A stretch of 64,000 nucleotides of DNA from Niallia sp. FSL W8-0635. GTDB lineage: Bacteria > Bacillota > Bacilli > Bacillales > Cytobacillaceae. Each line of letters starts with the position of its first letter. Position 1 is the stretch's first letter. Where the stretch lies: NCBI RefSeq assembly GCF_038007965.1, contig NZ_JBBOYD010000001.1, forward strand, positions 3,078,501 to 3,142,500. The letters run 5' to 3'. Below the pieces are notes generated by a model. It was given only the letters and a program-made list of their open reading frames with translations, was not told the DNA's origin and searched no databases. Below are positions 59,774 to 64,000 of this stretch, piece after piece. The translations under genes and the position numbers were made by a program.

Positions 59774-60453
59774 TATCTATTATCTCTTGTCGGATTTAAA
59801 TCATTAAAGATTTTTTCAATATTATTAGTAATTGTTTGTTGCGGTTGACCATTTTTAATAGAACGATTTATATCCTCAATGCTTGTAAATATTCCTCTGT
59901 CTGTGACTACAGAAATATCTCTTCCATTTATAGAATCATCTAATTTGTCTTTTACCTTTGTTTTTGTCTGATCTATATTTTTCGTATTTTCTACTTCAAG
60001 TGCAACTAAAACATTCTCTCCATAAACAATAGATCGAGCATTTTTAACATTATCAATTTTAGATGCAACATTTGATACTTTTTCTGCTAAATCTGTGTCA
60101 TACGATACACTATCTTCTCGATCATTTTTATCGGCTTTATCCCTAATAGCATCTCTATTATTGACATTTCGAACATTAACTCCATCCCTGTTGTTTACGT
60201 TTTGAACATCAATACCATTTCTATTATCTTCATCCCCATAGGTATGGTCCATAATTTCTGTAATTGGTCCATCATTGTCCGATGTAAATCTGTTATTATT
60301 GTTTACTTCATGTTGTTCATTTGAGTAATATCCAATCGGCCTAGCATTATTAAGCCGATTTTGGTCTGCAGTTTGATCTTCATTTACACTACAGCCAGTT
60401 AATCCAATAGTTAACGTCAAAAGAACTGGAGCAACTAATTTATTTTTTTGCAC
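59773..60453 (-). CDS. coxA: YhcN/YlaJ family sporulation lipoprotein, CoxA-like
   Basis: A 226-residue lipoprotein with lipobox IGLTGCSV, Cys near residue 21. A low-complexity Asn/Asp-rich region of related copies follows (NRNGIDVQNVNNRDGVNVRN, NNRDAIRDK) around residues 75-110. The YhcN/YlaJ domain has VASKIDNVKNARSIVYGENVLVALEV (core VKNARSIVYGENVLVALEVE). In B. subtilis CoxA is a cortex-associated spore protein encoded just after safA, which fits the location here, one gene away. The start is a GTG at 60453 after GGGGAG. Confidence 0.82.
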   Translation of the reverse strand: MQKNKLVAPVLLTLTIGLTGCSVNEDQTADQNRLNNARPIGYYSNEQHEVNNNNRFTSDNDGPITEIMDHTYGDEDNRNGIDVQNVNNRDGVNVRNVNNRDAIRDKADKNDREDSVSYDTDLAEKVSNVASKIDNVKNARSIVYGENVLVALEVENTKNIDQTKTKVKDKLDDSINGRDISVVTDRGIFTSIEDINRSIKNGQPQQTITNNIEKIFNDLNPTRDNR

Positions 60454-60563
60454 AGTAGTATTCTCCCCTTCATTTAAATCTAGAGCAAAAAAATTGCTCC
60501 TTTTTATCTTCTACTCTTAGGAGAGAATCATACTGTAAAGTCTAGCCATTATATGGAATCGAA

Positions 60564-61544
60564 TTACATCCCTACTAATTGTTTTAACTTTTGGTAAAAC
60601 TTCTTTCGTTTGTGATATTGGTCTGTTGTAATTAAACATACTTGCTCCAATAAAAATTCATTATTTAAATTATTATTCCTGATTATTCTATTCCATTCCC
60701 TAAGAATATCAGTTGGATACATTAAGGCCATTAAAAACCATTCATCTTTCAGAAAACGTGAGTATCCACGCATTTTTTGTAATTGCGACATAGACCAACC
60801 GATATTTGGCAAAATTCGATTAGCAAATTGCAAATAATCCCCTTCTCTTGGACCAATACTAATTAAATCAAAATCAATTAAGTATAATTTATTATTGACG
60901 TCACGCAAAAAATTATGATGTGCAACATCTCCATGCAATATAACATTTACTTTTGTATGAAGATATTCCTTTTGTGTATTTAAATAATCAAATGAGAAAT
61001 CAGCCCAATCGATTATTTCTGCTACCATTTCTTTACTGATATAACGCTCTATTATTTGCTTATTATTTCGAAATTCTTGTAGCCTTTGCTCCAATTTTTT
61101 TATTAAATGGAAGGAAGGCAAAATATACTTATATATTTCAACAAGTCGTTCTGTTACAGAATAATATTGTTCCAATAATTGAAGAGCTTCCCTTCTGTTC
61201 CATTTACTATTATATGTAAAGGAATCATTATGAAGGGGAATATATTCAATCGCGCCATACACCTTCTTATCAAAGATGATTGGTTCATCATCGAACATAT
61301 AAAATTGATACGTATTCATAAAACCTTCCTGCTTTAGTGCTCTAGTATAGGCTTCTTGTATTTTTAATTTTTGATAACTATTATATCCCTTCAATATAAT
61401 CCAATACTGACTTGTTTTAACTAAATATACATCATTTCTAATTCTGCTTAATTCTAATATCTTTGCAGGTATTTTTTTTTCTAATAAAGAAAGGAGACGA
61501 TAATAAAAAGTATCGTCCCCTCTATGATAAAAATCATAAATCAC
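60564..61544 (-). CDS. Phosphotransferase-fold spore-associated protein (YutH/YsxE/CotS-like)
   Basis: A 326-residue aminoglycoside-phosphotransferase-fold protein. The catalytic loop is VILHGDVAHHNFL (HGDxxxxN) near residue 205 and the metal-binding segment is LYLIDFDLISIGPREGD (DFD). The N-terminal lobe is short. Such proteins in Bacillus are often spore coat components (CotS, YutH, YsxE). The likely start is the GTG at 61544 with GAGGA, overlapping the last codons of safA by 11 bases; longer frames (to 61601) extend further into safA. Substrate is unknown. The tight overlap with safA implies coordinated expression in the mother cell. Confidence 0.75.
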   Translation of the reverse strand: MIYDFYHRGDDTFYYRLLSLLEKKIPAKILELSRIRNDVYLVKTSQYWIILKGYNSYQKLKIQEAYTRALKQEGFMNTYQFYMFDDEPIIFDKKVYGAIEYIPLHNDSFTYNSKWNRREALQLLEQYYSVTERLVEIYKYILPSFHLIKKLEQRLQEFRNNKQIIERYISKEMVAEIIDWADFSFDYLNTQKEYLHTKVNVILHGDVAHHNFLRDVNNKLYLIDFDLISIGPREGDYLQFANRILPNIGWSMSQLQKMRGYSRFLKDEWFLMALMYPTDILREWNRIIRNNNLNNEFLLEQVCLITTDQYHKRKKFYQKLKQLVGM

Positions 61545-63291
61545 TGCTTTCGTCCTCTTGGTATCTTGGCATCCCAAATGGAGTACCTTGATTAACTCCA
61601 TAAGGATTCATAAATGGCGGTTGCCCCATAGTAGGATTATAGGGAGGAGTAAATACTGGAGCGTTCCCTCCTGGCCCATATACTGGCGGCGTCATCTCTG
61701 GTGCAACTGGCTGCCCTATACTCGCTTCATAAGATGGTGCTTCTTGATTGGACATCGGTGTATTACCACCAACTCCTTGAGGGTAAGGAGATTGCATCAT
61801 CGCTGAATGAGTTGGTGCCATTTGGTAACCTCCCATTTCTGGTCCAAAGCCTTGTGGCATTGGTGCCATTCCCATTCCTGGGTTGTATCCTCCTGCCATC
61901 GGTCCCATTTCTGGTCCAAATCCTTGTGGCATTGGCGACATTTCCATTCCTGGGTTAAATCCTCCTGCCATCGGTCCCATTTCTGGTCCAAATCCTTGTG
62001 GCATTGGTGCCATTCCCATTCCTGGGTTGTATCCTCCTGCCATCGGTCCCATTTCTGGTCCGAATCCTTGTGGCATTGGTGCCATTCCCATTCCTGGGTT
62101 AAATCCTCCTGCCATCGGCCCCATTTCTGGTCCAAAGCCTTGTGGCATTGGTGCCATTCCCATTCCTGGGTTAAATCCTCCTGCCATCGGTCCCATTTCT
62201 GGTCCAAATCCTTGTGGCATTGGTGTCATTCCCATTCCTGGGTTAAATCCTCCTGTCATTGGCCCCATTTCCGGTCCAAATCCTTGTGGCATTGATGCCA
62301 TTCCCATTCCTGGATTATATCCTTGCCCCATTCCCTCCAATTGGAAACTATTGTCTATTGGATAAGCTGGTTGTTGTGGGAATGATGGTGCACCACATCC
62401 ACAATCTTCTTTATATGGTAGCCCATGGGATGGTAGGACAGGGGCTGTTTGAGTTGGTGCATAAGGTTGATATCCTAATCCAGCAACATGTGAAGAAGAT
62501 TCTTCTTTTTTATGCTGTTGATGTTCTACTGGCATTTGACCATACTGCACTAACGGCTGTTGATAATATTCTTGTGGTACAAAATTACTAGGAACTTGCC
62601 CATGGCTATAAGCAGAAAAGGAGGATGACGACTCTTCCCACTTATGCTTTTCTGTATACTCTACTCCAGGAAGTGGTGTATAGGCTTGAGGAGCTACTTG
62701 TTCAACCGGCACTCCGGCTGGAGGGCATACTCCTGGGGGAAAACCGTTTCCTGGCATCATCGGTGAAACATCATAACAATATGGTTGATAAGGAACGATT
62801 GGCGGACACGCCTCTGGTTGAACAGCAGTCTCTTGTTTAGGCAAGACTGGCTTTACTGGTTTTACTGGCTTTTGTGGTAAAACTTTTTTTTCTACCATGT
62901 CCACATCAACATCTACGTCAACATTTGTCATATTCATGGAATAATAATTATTAACATCAATTTCTGGAATGATTGGTGTAGGCATTTTTGGCGTGTATGG
63001 TTTTTCCTTCGGTACTTCTTTTTTCGGCAATTCTTTAATTGGCATTTCTTTTTTCGGTGCTTCTTTCACAATTGGCTCCATCGCTATCGGCATTTCTTTT
63101 TTCGTTCCCATAATAGGAGCTTCTTTCTTTATACTTCCTCCTGAAGTTGGAACTTTAATTTTCATGCCAGGCATAATCATATCTGTATTACTCAATTGGG
63201 AATTTAATGCTTTTAACTCTTCGAAATTCACCCCATATTTTTTTGCGATTTTCCAAAGAGTATCCCCTTTCTGAACAATATGGATCTTCAC
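61534..63291 (-). CDS. safA: Spore morphogenetic protein SafA with extended C-terminal repeat
   Basis: A 585-residue protein whose LysM domain (MKIHIVQKGDTLWKIAKKYG at residues 1-20, through MIMPGMKIKVP) matches SafA, which anchors the spore inner coat to the cortex. The middle is Pro/Lys/Glu-rich with copies of KKEMPI-type repeats. A Cys-containing Pro/Tyr/Gln-rich stretch follows, then about seven copies of a 24-residue repeat (NPGMGMAPMPQGFGPEMGP core) at about residues 325-488. The start is the GTG at 63291 after AGGAGGG; upstream codons to 63363 are not LysM-like. The C-terminus is ESSDL. Confidence 0.92.
   Translation of the reverse strand: MKIHIVQKGDTLWKIAKKYGVNFEELKALNSQLSNTDMIMPGMKIKVPTSGGSIKKEAPIMGTKKEMPIAMEPIVKEAPKKEMPIKELPKKEVPKEKPYTPKMPTPIIPEIDVNNYYSMNMTNVDVDVDVDMVEKKVLPQKPVKPVKPVLPKQETAVQPEACPPIVPYQPYCYDVSPMMPGNGFPPGVCPPAGVPVEQVAPQAYTPLPGVEYTEKHKWEESSSSFSAYSHGQVPSNFVPQEYYQQPLVQYGQMPVEHQQHKKEESSSHVAGLGYQPYAPTQTAPVLPSHGLPYKEDCGCGAPSFPQQPAYPIDNSFQLEGMGQGYNPGMGMASMPQGFGPEMGPMTGGFNPGMGMTPMPQGFGPEMGPMAGGFNPGMGMAPMPQGFGPEMGPMAGGFNPGMGMAPMPQGFGPEMGPMAGGYNPGMGMAPMPQGFGPEMGPMAGGFNPGMEMSPMPQGFGPEMGPMAGGYNPGMGMAPMPQGFGPEMGGYQMAPTHSAMMQSPYPQGVGGNTPMSNQEAPSYEASIGQPVAPEMTPPVYGPGGNAPVFTPPYNPTMGQPPFMNPYGVNQGTPFGMPRYQEDESSDL
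61830..62320. repeat. 72-bp tandem repeat in safA, about seven copies
   Basis: In-frame tandem array of a 72-bp unit encoding 24 residues (FNPGMGMAP, MPQGFGPEMGP, MAGG). Seven copies, the last partial, differ by few substitutions, such as Y or F at position 1 and M-S-P in place of A-P. Since the unit is a multiple of three, several frames stay open on both strands. Confidence 0.95.
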
Positions 63292-63681
63292 TATAGATTC
63301 CCTCCTATGCATATGTCCATATAGTCTATGTTCACAATGCAAAATGGTTATCATTCTATTCAAAAATCTATGCTGTTTTTTTCAATTTATGTATTCTTGG
63401 TACACAAAGATAGCTGATCCTTTGTCCTTCTTTTCCATTTGTTATAACTAATCTTCCTCATCAAAAAAACAAATTTTGATTTATTCATTTATATATGCAT
63501 TTGGGATATCTTAAAGGTATACTTTTGGTAAAATAGAATGGAGTAACCAATAAAAATTTAGTTCCCACCTATGTAGAAAAGGATTGATTCCTTTAGTTAA
63601 TAATTTGGGTTTCATTAATTTTAGCAAATTGGGAAATTTCAACTTCCAAATCGGAGTAATAGTAATAAAAGGAGTAATTAT
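63292..63681. other. Divergent intergenic region between safA and niaR
   Basis: This 390-bp AT-rich gap must hold divergent promoters for safA (sporulation-type expected) and niaR. I see no certain sigma-E or sigma-K match, no NiaR operator that I can assert, and no terminator. Confidence 0.5.
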
Positions 63682-64000
63682 ATGACAGAATCAAAGAAAA
63701 TGCTTGGAGAAGAAAGAAGAGCCTATATTCTTTCCTTATTAAAAGAAAAGAATCGCCCATATACTGGTAGTGAGCTTTCAAAATTGACGAATGTTAGCCG
63801 ACAAATCATTGTTGGAGACATCACCCTTCTAAAAGCGAAAAACGAACCGATATTAGCAACTAGTCAGGGATATCTATATTTACAAGAATCAAAACCAATG
63901 CTTTATGAAAGAATTATCGCATGCAATCATCCACCAGAAAAAACAGAAGAAGAGTTAAATATCCTTGTTGATAATGGAGTAACTGTGAAAGATGTTAAAA
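63682..64000 (+). CDS. niaR: NAD biosynthesis transcriptional repressor NiaR, partial
   Basis: The first 106 residues of a winged-helix 3H-domain regulator; the gene leaves the window at the right edge. The N-terminal HTH reads RAYILSLLKEKNRPYTGSEL then SKLTNVSRQIIVGDITLLKA, matching NiaR (YrxA). A 3H domain begins near ERIIACNHPPEKTEEELN, with a metal-binding His. NiaR represses nad genes in response to nicotinic acid. The ATG at 63682 has AAAAGGAG. It lies beside safA in B. subtilis also. Identification is from the visible part. Confidence 0.88.
   Translation, partial: MTESKKMLGEERRAYILSLLKEKNRPYTGSELSKLTNVSRQIIVGDITLLKAKNEPILATSQGYLYLQESKPMLYERIIACNHPPEKTEEELNILVDNGVTVKDVK

Noticed and set aside
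61830..62320. Possible CRISPR array
   Set aside because: The 72-bp units are directly adjacent with no variable spacers, and they lie in frame within safA.
61807..62365. Long open frames on both strands across the safA repeat array
   Set aside because: They arise because the 72-bp unit is a multiple of three and keeps alternate frames open; the LysM-linked frame on the minus strand is the real gene.
63593..63781. Minus-strand 62-codon frame opposite the niaR start
   Set aside because: It overlaps the supported niaR start and its ribosome site and has no own ribosome site.

Overview
The window is a low-GC chromosomal stretch from a spore-forming member of the Bacillaceae. Gene content and order follow the Bacillus subtilis yrrO-alaS-recD2-cymR / rarA-aspS-hisS-relA-recJ-secDF-spoVB-tgt-queA-ruvBA-bofC / safA-niaR backbone. 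Sporulation genes (spoVB, bofC, safA, a coxA-like lipoprotein gene) and T-box leaders support this. The genus cannot be fixed from sequence alone; Bacillus sensu lato, for example Niallia-like, is my guess. Almost all genes lie on the minus strand. Plus-strand exceptions are the yrvJ amidase, spoVB, yrzE and niaR. No rRNA, tRNA, CRISPR array, intact insertion sequence or prophage was seen.

Layout by region. 1-3.5 kb: tRNA wobble-uridine hydroxylation and methylation genes (yrrO partial, yrrN, trmR) and mltG. 3.7-7.8 kb: T-box-controlled alaS operon with ireB-type gene, ruvX and yrzB. 7.8-16.5 kb: AI-2E-type permease, two small genes, recD2, a TPR gene, mnmA-iscS, cymR and a YczE-type membrane gene. 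16.5-28.9 kb: an accessory block absent from the B. subtilis order. It holds (a) an M20 amidohydrolase, a GNAT transferase and an enolase-superfamily N-acylamino acid racemase, matching a described D- to L-amino acid route, and (b) a carbohydrate ABC importer (binding protein and two permeases, no ATPase) with a GH38 alpha-mannosidase and a membrane-anchored AraC regulator, preceded by a cre-like site. 29.1-34.3 kb: rarA, a two-gene ABC exporter and tcdA, then a 0.9 kb intergenic region of repeats. 34.3-40.2 kb: aspS, hisS with T-box, a small gene, the yrvJ amidase and a MITE-like element. 40.2-46 kb: dtd, relA, apt, recJ. 46.2-57.6 kb: yrvD, secDF, comN, spoVB, yrbG, yrzE, yajC, tgt, queA, yrzS, ruvB, ruvA. 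57.8-64 kb: bofC, a degenerate SDR, a coxA-like gene, a kinase-like gene, safA with a 72-bp tandem repeat, and the start of niaR.

Functional themes are translation quality (alaS, aspS, hisS, dtd and five tRNA-modification systems), recombination and repair (recD2, rarA, recJ, ruvAB, ruvX), stringent response and purine salvage (relA, apt), protein export (secDF, yajC) and spore assembly.

No wholly new multi-gene system was proved. The observations most worth a second look are the MITE-like repeat with a half copy inside ruvA-ruvB, the repeat-rich region between tcdA and aspS, the apparent non-canonical ATC start of yrzE, the mannoside locus, and the kinase-like gene overlapping safA.
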